Assembly: GCA_950106755.1 (NCBI GenBank)
Contig: OX467087.1
Coordinates: forward strand, 13,954,047 to 14,018,046
Reading direction: 5' to 3'
DNA: 64,000 nucleotides
Origin: Climacium dendroides
Lineage: Eukaryota > Streptophyta > Bryopsida > Hypnales > Climaciaceae
The notes under the pieces were generated by a model. It had not been told where the DNA came from and ran no database searches. It was given only the letters and a program-made list of their open reading frames with translations. A program made the position numbers and the translations under genes. Each line of letters opens with the position of its first letter. Within the stretch, counting starts at the first letter, position 1. This document shows positions 11,762-21,032 of this stretch, one piece after another.

Positions 11762-14375
11762 TTACTTCTGGAACTCGGTGACAGCAAGCATGTCCACTTT
11801 GCAGACGACCTTGACTTCTCGAAACCCTGCAGCCAAGCCCAGCTTGCGAAGGTCGCTTTCGGTGCGCTCCCGGGCCTCGAACGCGATGAAGGCCATCATT
11901 TGGATGTCACTGTCCAGGGCCAGGTAATCCGCTCCTTCCAAGTTGGTGATTTCGGGCAAAAGGTTGTCCAGCGCTATCACTTTGCCGTCCGGGGGCAATG
12001 CCTCGCAACACTTCGTCAAGATCTTCACACAATTCTCGTCATCCCAGTTGCGCAAGGTGTGCTGCAGAGAGGCGATCGACACCACTGAAAACGTCAGTCC
12101 ATTCTTTTGAATTGGCGACATTCCTTGCACCCATTTCACATTTACATTAGCTGGCTGGTTGTGCTTAGTAAGCTAAAATATACATATTCAAACTAATATG
12201 CACATTGCACTTCATCCACAAGCCATTGCTAAGTCAGGATTTTTCACCTCAAGCCCCCTCCCGGATTCCTAAATCATTCATTTCCTTCCTTTCTCGAAGG
12301 TGCACTGCGCCAATCTAATGAAACTGACGATACGTTCCTCTCGAGGAATATTAAACAAGTTCAATGAAATTATTTGGGAAGTTCCGAATTGCCCAAAATG
12401 AGATTTACGAGTGGTTTAGGGTTTAGGATTTAGGGCTTAAGGTTTATACGACTACAAGAGGTCTAGATTTCAGTTTTGTACAAAACTCTGCAATTTGAGC
12501 TGAACTTTGGGAGCATAATGGACACTCCCTTCTCACGCTCACGAAGTCAGCCACCCATCTGAACGAAGCAACTCCTGGATCTACAACAAATTATAGTTGC
12601 TTCGAGAATCTGTTTGCTGTAACAATAATGAACGAAGTGTTACAGAGACTATCAACGTCAATCAATGGAGTTATAATTGACGGGAAATTCCATGAGATGA
12701 GGCACTTTTTTTGAAGGGAGCGACGCCTGCATTGCAAATCTATGTCGGCCCTAATTCTGAGAGTTTTGTGCAGATGAATGTCCCATTTGCGGTGCCCAGA
12801 ATCGCACCAATTTACCGAGATTGACCATAGTCGTGTACACTTTCACGATGTCAATCAGTCATATCAAACCTAATATTATTGTTCATATCCGATCTCTTTC
12901 AGGTAGAAGTAGAATTTCACGTCCAAGGTATCTGCACTCACTTGAGTCTGTGAACATAAATTCGGTGTCTAGTCTACACACATGAATTCAAACTATAATC
13001 TACTTCCTCCGAAATCAAGAATGGGGGAGAGGTGCGTGAACTCAGACAGACCTTTATGAAGATGGCGTCACCGTCCTTGGGAATGGACTCAAACATATTC
13101 CCAGCCACATGCTCCACTCCTGCCAGGGCTCAATCAATCCAAACAATCTACAATACAACGTGAATCAATTCACTCCTGCCAATCAATCCACTTCAATTCC
13201 CTTCTGGGTCATGCGTGCAAATTCTAGCTTTCACGGTCAGCAATGTACAATACAGCGCAAACAGGAATTCCACAACTTGCCGAATTAAGGGAGTTTTAAG
13301 AGTTTAGCATGAAGGGAATGAAAACGGACTTCGCCATCTCAGTTGAATCGTTAATTTGCACCTCCAAGCTGAGTGATATAGTGTACCCCGTTCATTAGCA
13401 TGATGGTAAACACTTCAAACTCCAGGCTTGTGTTGAGATCGACAGTGCACACAAAAAAGAAAACATTGGCAGGCAGTGCTCACTCTAAAACTTCAATCAA
13501 AAGTAAGAATTCCAAGAGCTCTGAAGAAATCAATGCAGATTTAGATCCAAATCCATCATCCATGCATCCCCGAGTTTCGGAATCCTACTCGGAATTGGCT
13601 TGCACGCGCTGATCACGTGCGGCTGATCGAAGTTGACTGCTCGTATGTGCGCATACCTCTCCGTGACCAGCTTCATCGCCGTTCCCACCCCACCTCCCAC
13701 ATCCACCAGCACCTTCACCCCTTCCAAGCCTTTGTACTCATCCAGCACCGCCCTCAAGTAGATTTTCGAGTTTCCAGACATCGCCTTATAAAACACCTCA
13801 AGATACTCCGCATTCTGCTTCCCGTACTCCCACACACTCAGCCCTCCATGCGCCCTTTCGAACGCAGTCACCTCGCCGTCCACCACCGCCTCATGCAAGT
13901 GCTGCCAAGTGCTGCCGAAGTTAGCTGGCTCGTGCATAAACAGGAAGTTCACGAAGGAGCCGTGCTCTGGGTCGTCGACAAAGAAGCGAGCGATGGGTTC
14001 CAAGGCGTAGCGACGCTCGGTGACGACGCGGGGGGACGCGGGGGAACGCTGGTCCTCTGAAGAGTTCGTGGTGGTGACGGTTTCGCGAAGGATGCGCTTG
14101 CCGCTCACCATGCGGAGGAGACGGGAGAGGTAGGAGATGTTGATGGGTTTTCCTGGGAGTGCGAGAGCCGCGATCTCTGCGGCGGTGAGCGAAGCGTTGG
14201 GGCCGGCGCGTGAGAGAGCTTCGAAGACTTGGAGGCGGGCGACGGTGGCGACGACGCCGGTGAAGCAAGCGCTGGTGGCGAGTTGAAGAGCAGCGAGGCG
14301 GACGCTGTCGAGGCTGGTGGGAGGGTCTGAGGGCCCGACGTCCCTACTACTGGCCTTGGTGTCCACGCGGTCCAT
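11762..14375 (-). CDS. OMT1: caffeic-acid-type O-methyltransferase paralog with altered catalytic site
   Basis: The exons on the minus strand are 14375-13589, 13119-13052 and 12061-11762. They join in phase to 1155 nt (384 residues), close to the usual 360-380 of plant class II SAM-dependent OMTs. The introns are GT-AG (donor CCGA|GTAGGA, acceptor CTGGCAG|GA; donor AAG|GTCTGT, acceptor CTCTGCAG|CAC). Exon 1 holds the N-terminal dimerisation region, 'YALEPIARFF' and the SAM-binding glycine motif LVDVGGGVG. The 68-nt exon 2 supplies the VEHVAGNMFE segment. Exon 3 ends with GFREVKV. Family members methylate phenolic hydroxyls in the cytosol using a His base. Here the expected LHDW reads LRNW, so the catalytic His and the next Asp are lost. 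I chose Met at 14375 because the 21-codon upstream extension is interrupted by TGA in OMT2. The protein may be inactive or have a new role, and the substrate is unknown. Confidence 0.88.
12415..12445 (+). repeat. Interstitial telomere-like repeats in OMT1 intron 2
   Basis: Imperfect tandem units of the plant telomere word (tttaggg, tttagga, tttaggg) lie inside intron 2. The matching part of OMT3 intron 2 lacks them. Confidence 0.6.
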
Positions 14376-14813
14376 GGGGTTCAAGCTCCAAACGTTCGGC
14401 AAGCAAAGCCACTGCAAAAGACTCACAGCACGGGTCACTATCCGGTGAATTCAGACTCAGAGCGCGCATACTGTACCTCAAGTCTTGTTTTGCAATCAGA
14501 GTTCGGGGAATGCATGCTGTTCGTGCTCTCGGTTTCGATTGCTGGCTTGGAATTAAGTGGAACTATTTGAAATCAGGTAGAGCTTCGTAGTACTGATCGA
14601 AGCAGGGAGTACGCTCGGCACTTCGAATGAATCGAGAACGGAATGGAAATGAATCTGTATGAATGCATGCGAGGTTTCGGGTAGACTGTAGCAGCGGCGA
14701 CCTCGTCAATGGCGCTGGGAGAATCACCAGGCGCCCACTGCCGGGAGAGATGAAGTTTATCGGGTAACGGACAGATCGGCGAACGGACATGGGTTGATTG
14801 ATCCTGTTCTTTG

Positions 14814-14825
14814 GTTTTATAAAAG
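14814..14825 (-). promoter_or_regulatory. Candidate TATA box of OMT1
   Basis: Read on the minus strand this is TTTTATAAAA, about 440 bases upstream of the chosen start codon. That would imply a leader of roughly 400 bases. No closer TATA word was found. The assignment is inferred from position only. Confidence 0.4.
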
Positions 14826-14895
14826 AAAACCAAAAAATGTTGAACATTGAGTGGGCGGACCGGATGTAGGCACTCACCCGGCCATACTTCCGGCA

Positions 14896-14940
14896 ATGGC
14901 GACCGAGGTCGCCCCTGCTACAGGCGTCCCGTCGTTCAAG
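14896..14940 (+). pseudogene. Orphan first exon resembling Ran GTPase N-terminus
   Basis: A plus-strand ATG opens 15 codons ending in GVPSFK, followed at once by a GT dinucleotide (AAG|GTATTC). Plant Ran GTPases (nuclear transport) begin with a short variable leader and then PSFKLV(I/L)VGDGG. The match stops exactly at the putative donor, and I found no continuation (no GDGGTGKT) in the next 2 kb. I read it as a captured or left-over exon, divergent from OMT1. The similarity is only six residues plus the start position, so it may be chance. Confidence 0.3.
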
Positions 14941-15064
14941 GTATTCTGCCCGGTTCGTCTGTCCTGCTGTTCTAGCTGCAGTAGAACGCTGAACGTGGAA
15001 AAACCCGATAGGATTTTGTGGAATATTAGCAGTGACTCGCGCATTGATCAGTTACTCATATTCT

Positions 15065-15225
15065 ATCATAGTATATGGAGCGCCACACATCGTTCCTCAC
15101 ATGCATTCACTCAATGACCCCTACTCTACATCCTATACTATGAATGTAGGGGTCCCTAGATCCATCTAAGCACATTGAAAGTCCCAATTTTCAGCACTTG
15201 GACGTCACTTTGAAAATTGGACAAC
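15065..15225 (+). repeat. Direct repeat flanking OMT1, upstream copy
   Basis: This is the partner of 10905-11060. It differs by a small insertion near 15140 (ctatgaatgtaggggtcc), and the core 'ttgaaagtcccaattttcag' is identical in both. Confidence 0.75.
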
Positions 15226-17590
15226 CTCCCCAAAAGCAAGATGCCACATTTCACTACTTTTGGACTATTCAATGAATTTTAGACAAAACTATAAATGGTC
15301 TATTTGGATTTAGTTTCAAAATTTTGATGCTTGTTTTGTGTGTATTTCGTGTCTTTTTGTCAAGTTGTTTGGTTGTTTGTAGCCTAATTTGGTAGTTTTG
15401 AGTGTTCTTTTATCATTTTCGGAGTGTTTTTGCAGTGTTCCTTTGATGTGTGTCTAATTGGATGAAGAATGGATGTGTCAAATCGGTTGTCTAGTTGGAA
15501 TTTGTCAAGTTTTCTACCCAGTGGACATGGAGTGTAAAAGGGGTATTAGGTGGATTTTCAGTCCTAGTTGGTAGTTCATTAAGCTTTGTCAATAAGGAAT
15601 GTTGATTATATTGTTGAAACAATTGAACTTGAGGTTCCAATTCGGTGGTTGTTGGTGGTTAGGTCGTCTTCAATTTGGTAACTGTCCGGTTTGGAATTCC
15701 TATTAGTTTGATTTTTCAAGTTGTTTGTTTTCTTCACCCCCTTGAGAAGGTTCAGTGTGTGTTCTACTTTGGGCCGTGTGATTTCTTTGTTTTTATTGTG
15801 TGTGATGAAATGTGAGATTGAGTGTGATTTGGAAGTATAATTGGTTGAAACGATTAGGGCGGTTGTGGTGATGACCATAGAACGGGAAGATATTCATACT
15901 AATCAGTATTAATCCTTCATTTAATCATGGCTTTTGGCTCATGTACTAATACAACCAACCCAAGCCTAATACCATAAATTGAAATCAGCTCATAGCTTTC
16001 AAATTGTAAAGCCATTCAGTTTAAATCCTTTCAATTTTAAAGAAACCGGTTATAAACTGTACAACAATAATTTCAATCAGCTAGAAATACTAAACTTTTA
16101 GTGTAATGTTGGTTTGAAATTAAATTGCTTATCCTTAGCAGGATTCGAACCTGGTAACCCACCAGGAGTGGAGGCGTACACAGAGAGACATTGAGGAACT
16201 TGAGGGAGTTTTTTTTGACAAATGAGAGATTATTTTCGACCCCTCTCAATTCTCAACCTGACTTACACGCCTAAGAACTGGCCCACCCAAATCATACATG
16301 GCCGAGAACCGGCCATACCCTCAGGCCAACAAATCAAAATCTGCCTTTCTAATATTTTGAGTAGCTAAAAATCCGGAACTCCAAGATCATAATAGTTAAA
16401 ATCCTATTTAAATGATTTTTCGTCGGTTCTCTGGCCTGTAATTAAGTATTTCAATCAGCTTTTTCAAAAAATCAATCGGCTTAATTTACACTAGCTGCCG
16501 GTTCTTCCCGTTCATTGGTGATGACAAGAGATTGTAGTATAGATTTGATGTGAAGATGGTGAGATGTTATGGGGAGAACAAACTGTGAAATTGAACATTT
16601 AAATTTGTAGCAGTGATTTACTTACCAATTCGGCTTAATATATGATCAGAAATTATATACCAAATTGGTGTCTGTGTTTTTGAAATTGATAGATTGTATT
16701 CAAATATCAAACCAGAGAATTGGTTCTTAATTTATACATGAAAGATGAGGGACAAACTCAAGCCCCTGGCATTGGTTACTAAATGCTACTACGCCACTAA
16801 CAGGAGTATTGTCTGATGTCCACTAGTAAGGTAATAAGTGAAACTAATGCACTAACAAAATTGAGGTACAGTCTTGGGGTTTAATGGCTACAACTGATCT
16901 TCTTAAAGGTTGACTAGGCAATGTGCACACAGGGCAGATGACGTGGATGGCTTGGGTTTGGGAGCGTTTCTTCAACATCCTCCCTCGCTCCTAAAACCTT
17001 GAGTTTGGTTTGTCGAGGTAGTTTGTGCACTGGTCGGAGGTATGGCGCGAACGTGGATCTTCCTGGAAGAGGCGATGATAGTCCTTTAGAGTGCGGAAAC
17101 CATGTTGTTGGTGATTTTCTCACGGTGCAGTGTTGTTAGTGGTCGAGTGCTTGTTGAATGATTTCTTGAGGGGTGAATTGACCCCAAGCACATTGCTTGA
17201 TTGCAGGTACAAATCTTGCTTTTGGCTCTGTGGCTCATTGCATTGGCAATGCGCCGGATTTGTGACAATGTACGAGTTTTGTGCATGTATCTCTGGTACT
17301 TGATTCCGCAACAAGGAGATTCATTTCGGTCTGGCCATGGAGAGGTGGAAACGGATGTTGGCACCGGTCATGGTGGTAGAGTTGTCGAGAATCGTTTCAT
17401 CTCTTCGTCAGGTATGGAGGTCCTTTAGAGAGATGTAGCTGAACATTCTGATAGTTGGTGGAACAATCACTTCTCCAAACAAAACCCTAGGGCGCTAGAT
17501 TTTAGACACAAGGGCACGAGATTGGCATTTTGACTAAACAATCACCAGACTCCACCATGGGTACAGATTAGGTATGGGAGTTAGAGAAAG
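15226..17590. other. Intergenic; possibly the 3' end of the Copia relic
   Basis: No gene was recognised. Because the Copia pol relic at 17600-18240 reads on the minus strand, its 3' long terminal repeat would be expected in 16.0-17.5 kb, but I could not identify a matching LTR pair. A tRNA-like B-box word (ggttcgaatcc on the minus strand) sits at 16140-16155 without a partner A box. Confidence 0.35.
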
Positions 17591-17599
17591 GACAGGAGA

Positions 17600-18240
17600 T
17601 CACACCTGCTTGACGTCGATTCTCAACAAAACTCTTGTAGGGAAGAGGTTTCGTGAGGAAGTCAGCGAGTTGAGCAGTGGTAGGTCTGGAGTATATTCCA
17701 GTTGTATCGTGCCTGTGCTTGCAGCTTCCCTAATAAAATGATGTTGAATCTCTATGTGCTTTGTCCTTGCATGGAAGTTGGAATATTTGACCAACTTCAA
17801 GCTAGATTGATTGTTGCAAAACAAGTTTGTGGGACAATTTGGTAGAACACCCAATTCGTAGAGTAAGTAGTAAAAGTGTATTATATCCTTTGCAACATCT
17901 ATGAGGACTTTGGAGTTGAAGCTTGTTGCTCCAGCAGATTGACGTGTCCCTGAATTTATGCAAGATGCTTGAGGTCAACCTTCAAGTGTCGGGGTCCCTC
18001 CCCCAATCTGTGTTAGAGTAGATGTGAAGATCGCAACTACTGTTGGAGGAAAAAGATATGTCGTGGGTGATCGTCCTGCGAAGGTATTGAAGGATCTTTT
18101 TAGCTGTTTAGTAATGATCCTCCTCAGGTTCTTGCATGAATCTAGCAACGTTGTTCACCGCTTAGGAGATGTTTGGCCGAGTGTGAGCAAGATATAATAG
18201 ACTCCCAACCAATGACCGAAATTATGTTGGGTCTGTCAAA
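17600..18240 (-). pseudogene. Copia retrotransposon RNase H region, decayed
   Basis: Minus-strand translation gives the end of a Ty1/copia polyprotein. It has a RSLVGSLLYLAHTRPNIS-like block near 18200, then a RFMQEPEEDH block. After several stops comes an intact stretch with FCNNQSSLKLVKYSNFHARTK, followed by HIEIQHHFIRE and a GTIQLEYTP segment, ending near 17600. In intact elements this segment links reverse transcriptase to the RNase H end (motifs RSLVGSLLYL, CDNQSAI and HIEVHYHFIRE). Stops and frameshifts between blocks show it is dead. No gag, protease, integrase or LTR was seen nearby, so it is a fragment. Confidence 0.82.
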
Positions 18241-19164
18241 TTGTAGATGCCGAAAAACATCTCATATGCCCAATTTGGATAATTTTTCCAAAAGTTATTG
18301 GCCTCCAAAGTTTGCAGCTAGTCAACCCTAATTCGCCCGATTCGTCCGTAAATAGTAAGATTTTGTCCGATATGACAACCGTGATTAGGAATTCATTAAT
18401 AAAAAAATTGTAATGTAGATTTTAAAAAGCTGTAAATTGATTGGAGTTATGCATGTTATGCCCTTTAGCCTCATATTTTCTTAGTGATCAATTTTTTAAA
18501 TTTGACATGTGAAAAGAAAATTGAAAGATTTCAAATCACTTCCACAATTGTAATATCCTTATTATCAAACATTATAATCTTTCAATCCATAAGTGATATT
18601 GTGGTGCTTTCTTTTCCCATGTGATTTTGAATATGGGAAAAAAATTGATAAAAATGATAAAAATGTTGATTTTTTGTTCAATTTAAAACAAATTTCAAGA
18701 AGCCTCTAAAAGGCCTTGGGCATCTAGGGGTTACTTATCTCTTTAACGCCTAGGCATTTGACTACATACAATACAAAAAAAATGTACATATACTATATGC
18801 TACAACCTGAAGATTCACTAGGTGAGGGTTTTGTTGGACAAAGGCAAGAAGGGACTTCATGATCAATGATGTTTTTTTCTCGGTGATGCCTTCTAACAAC
18901 ACTCTCAGTATGATAGAGTTGTCAATTCTATAAAAGTAAATAGTAGAATATCAATCCTTCTTGGCATTCACTACAACTCAATGCGCTGTGCAAAATGCCA
19001 TTTGTAAAAACTTGAAACAAGCAAAAAAATCACCATCATTTGGTTGAGTATTGGTCATTTTCATAGCTTGCTTTGCAATTAAAGCTCAAATGGAACACAA
19101 ACATGCACTGATCAATCAAAAGGAGAATACATAAGGTGGGAGGTTCTAATAAAGCACAAACTCT
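18241..19164. other. AT-rich intergenic, nothing recognised
   Basis: No protein resemblance or clear repeat was noticed apart from low-complexity A/T runs. It separates the Copia relic from the block of foldback elements. Confidence 0.4.
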
Positions 19165-19262
19165 AAAATTGCCCACCTCTTCAAATGTACACTATTTGTA
19201 CATGTTGCTCTTTTACAGCCTTCAACAATGTACAAAAAGTGTACACTTTGTGGGCGATTTTA
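19165..19262. repeat. Imperfect inverted repeat with GTACA words
   Basis: The left arm (aaaattgcccac followed by gtacactatttgtacat) and the right arm (atgtacaaaaagtgtaca followed by gtgggcgatttta) pair imperfectly over about 35 bases. The whole could form a hairpin and may be the edge of the adjoining R3 repeat. Confidence 0.5.
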
Positions 19263-19319
19263 GACCCCTATGCAATTTCAACTTCAAAATTTCATAACTC
19301 ATACCACAAAGCTCAAAAA

Positions 19320-19482
19320 AACGTGAAATGACTTGGGTTAGATGCCAATTCCACCTCTCTTTCAACTCAAATTTACTGAAAAATATTTCAAGAAGCTTCA
19401 CCTCCCCAAAATTCAGTATCAGCTCTTAAATGGGCGATTTATGGGCCTCCTACCTTACTACTGGCTTGCCTCCCGTTGTCCT
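19320..19482 (+). repeat. Dispersed repeat family R3, copy 1
   Basis: This is a collinear match to 44870-45010 (same orientation) and to the reverse complement of 50640-50800. Shared words in order are 'acttgggttagatgccaatt', 'tttactgaaaaatattt', 'ccaaaattcag' and 'cctcctacctta'. It is non-coding. Confidence 0.7.
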
Positions 19483-19508
19483 CTCAAACGAATTTTACTA
19501 CATTGTAC

Positions 19509-19663
19509 ACAGGGAGAACGGGAGGGCCTTACCGGGGGGGGGGGTATTTTTTTGGGGTATGTAACTATACCCCCCCAAATTTTCTTAAATAAGAAAATTT
19601 GGGGGGGTATAGTTACATACCCCAAAAAAACACCCCCCCGGTATCGCCCTCCCGGTCTTCCTG
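19509..19663. mobile_element. Foldback MITE with long G/C-tract arms
   Basis: Two arms of about 75-79 bases (19509-19587 and 19590-19663) are nearly perfect reverse complements around a two-base loop at 19588-19589. Each arm contains cgggagggc, a run of G or C, tattttttt, ggggtatgtaactatac and ccccccaaattttctta in order. This gives a long hairpin typical of a foldback-type miniature element. A single-arm relative sits at 48179-48241. No coding capacity. Confidence 0.85.
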
Positions 19664-19909
19664 TAGTACTCTAGGGACACACATTGAAACACAAATCGAG
19701 CAAAATGTTCACAACACCATGAGTTCCCTAAAAAATGCTCAAAGTGCAAGATCTGCAGCTTCTCCATTACCAAACGAGCGAGAACGGAAATCACAAAGCC
19801 ATTAACCTCTCGCAACTCATCACGACAGGGAAGCAAACATGCTCATGAACCCAATTAAAGAAAACGCATTGCCAACAACATACCGCACGCTGTCACTCCC
19901 ATCACCACA

Positions 19910-20215
19910 GTTCACTCGCTGGTCCACATGTATGCAACGTGTGGCAGTATGAACGATGCGTGACTAGTATTTGACAGAATGGAAGGAACGTGACGTAGTT
20001 ACATGGACTGGGATAATCGGCGCATATGCAGAAAATGTAGAAAACGTGGTGAGGAAGCATATCGATTGTTCCTCAGAATGGCTTGTGAAGGCTTCAAACC
20101 AGATGCAGTCACTTAAATGAACACTTTGAACGCACATGCAAGCGGAGGGGCTTTGGAGTGGGTGAAAGGAGTGCATTGCTATGCTCGTGAAGTTGATGTC
20201 TCTTCAAATGTGCCC
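19910..20215 (+). pseudogene. PPR-family pseudogene fragment
   Basis: Reading across frames gives a classic plant PLS-type pentatricopeptide array: LVHMYATCGSMNDA, stop, LVFDRME, frameshift, ERDVVTWTGIIGAYAEN, frameshift, EEAYRLFLRMACEGFKPDAVT, stop, MNTLNAHASGGALEW. Living PPR proteins bind organellar RNA, and these phrases match the L, S and P repeat consensus closely. Stops (for example TGA at 19960-19962) and at least two frameshifts within 300 bases show it is dead. Only about three repeats remain, with no start and no E/DYW end. Confidence 0.85.
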
Positions 20216-20304
20216 GTATTCTTAGTACTCTCATACAGTACTCTCGGACAAAATTCTTCAAACTACAGTAGCTCCCTAAGCAGAGAGCACACACTGCCTT
20301 TATG

Positions 20305-20426
20305 GGCAATTTCGTTAAAATGGCGGTATTCCATGTGCCATTTTGACATGAGAAACGTTGAGGTGATTTTGCTTTGTCGGCAATTTCGTTAAAATGGCGG
20401 TATTCCATGTCCCATGTTGACATGAG
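20305..20426 (+). repeat. Tandem duplication, 74-bp period
   Basis: The sequence beginning ggcaatttcgttaaaatggc at 20305 is repeated from 20379, including 'ggtattccatgt' and 'ttgacatgag'. A related word in reverse orientation (gccattttaacgaaattgcc) occurs near 45338. Confidence 0.8.
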
Positions 20427-21032
20427 CGACCATTAAGTTGCCTTTGTATTGTGCTATGTACTAGTCGTTGGGCGTAGCGCTAGTGAGTGGCAAATGGGCC
20501 CCTTGCATACGAGTGCAAATCCTTAGGATTTCTATACAGGATTTGTGTGAAAGACAATGACTATAGATGTTGTTAGTGAAAGTCTTGGTAGACTAATAGG
20601 TAGAACGTGGAAATCTTGTCATGGAGTTGTTGGTGTTTAACATGGGGGTCATTGCCCATTGAAGGGGGGGGGGGGATCATCATCATGATGGGCACAAGTT
20701 TGGGTACTTGTTTAGGTTTGCATCGTTCATGAGTGCGTGGTCAGTGAAGTTGGTATCTAAAATACGTCTTGTTGGAATGGATGCAAAACAGAAGGGCAAA
20801 AACTTGTATTTCAGATTGAACAAAATGGAGGTTGCATACAAAGATCGAGGACCAGGCAACCTATGATGCCTACAATCTATTCAAAATTGTACAATCCGTT
20901 GCAATGTCATCGGACGAGAAAAACTATCACTACCTGTTGCATAATATGTGAAGGTCCACCTTCTACAATACAAAGGGGCATCGCAAGCATGAAATATGAC
21001 TGTTGGAATAGTCGTCTCCCAGGACTTCATAT
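20427..21032. other. 3' flank of gene A
   Basis: No gene was recognised. It contains a long G run near 20668 followed by atcatcatcatgatg. The left boundary of the transposon carrying gene A should lie here, but I could not find a terminal repeat matching one at 25.6-26.4 kb. Confidence 0.4.

Noticed and set aside
13617..14060. Plus-strand frame of 147 codons opposite OMT1 exon 1
   Set aside because: It is the antisense shadow of the GC-rich exon. The same frame recurs opposite OMT2 and OMT3 for the same reason.
14376..14438. Upstream in-frame extension of OMT1 (21 codons)
   Set aside because: The homologous leader of OMT2 contains TGA, and OMT family members do not need it.
16138..16160. 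tRNA-like B-box word on the minus strand
   Set aside because: No A box, acceptor stem or cloverleaf could be formed around it.
16000..18300. Complete Copia element
   Set aside because: Only the RNase H-proximal part is present. No LTR pair, primer site or other domains were found.
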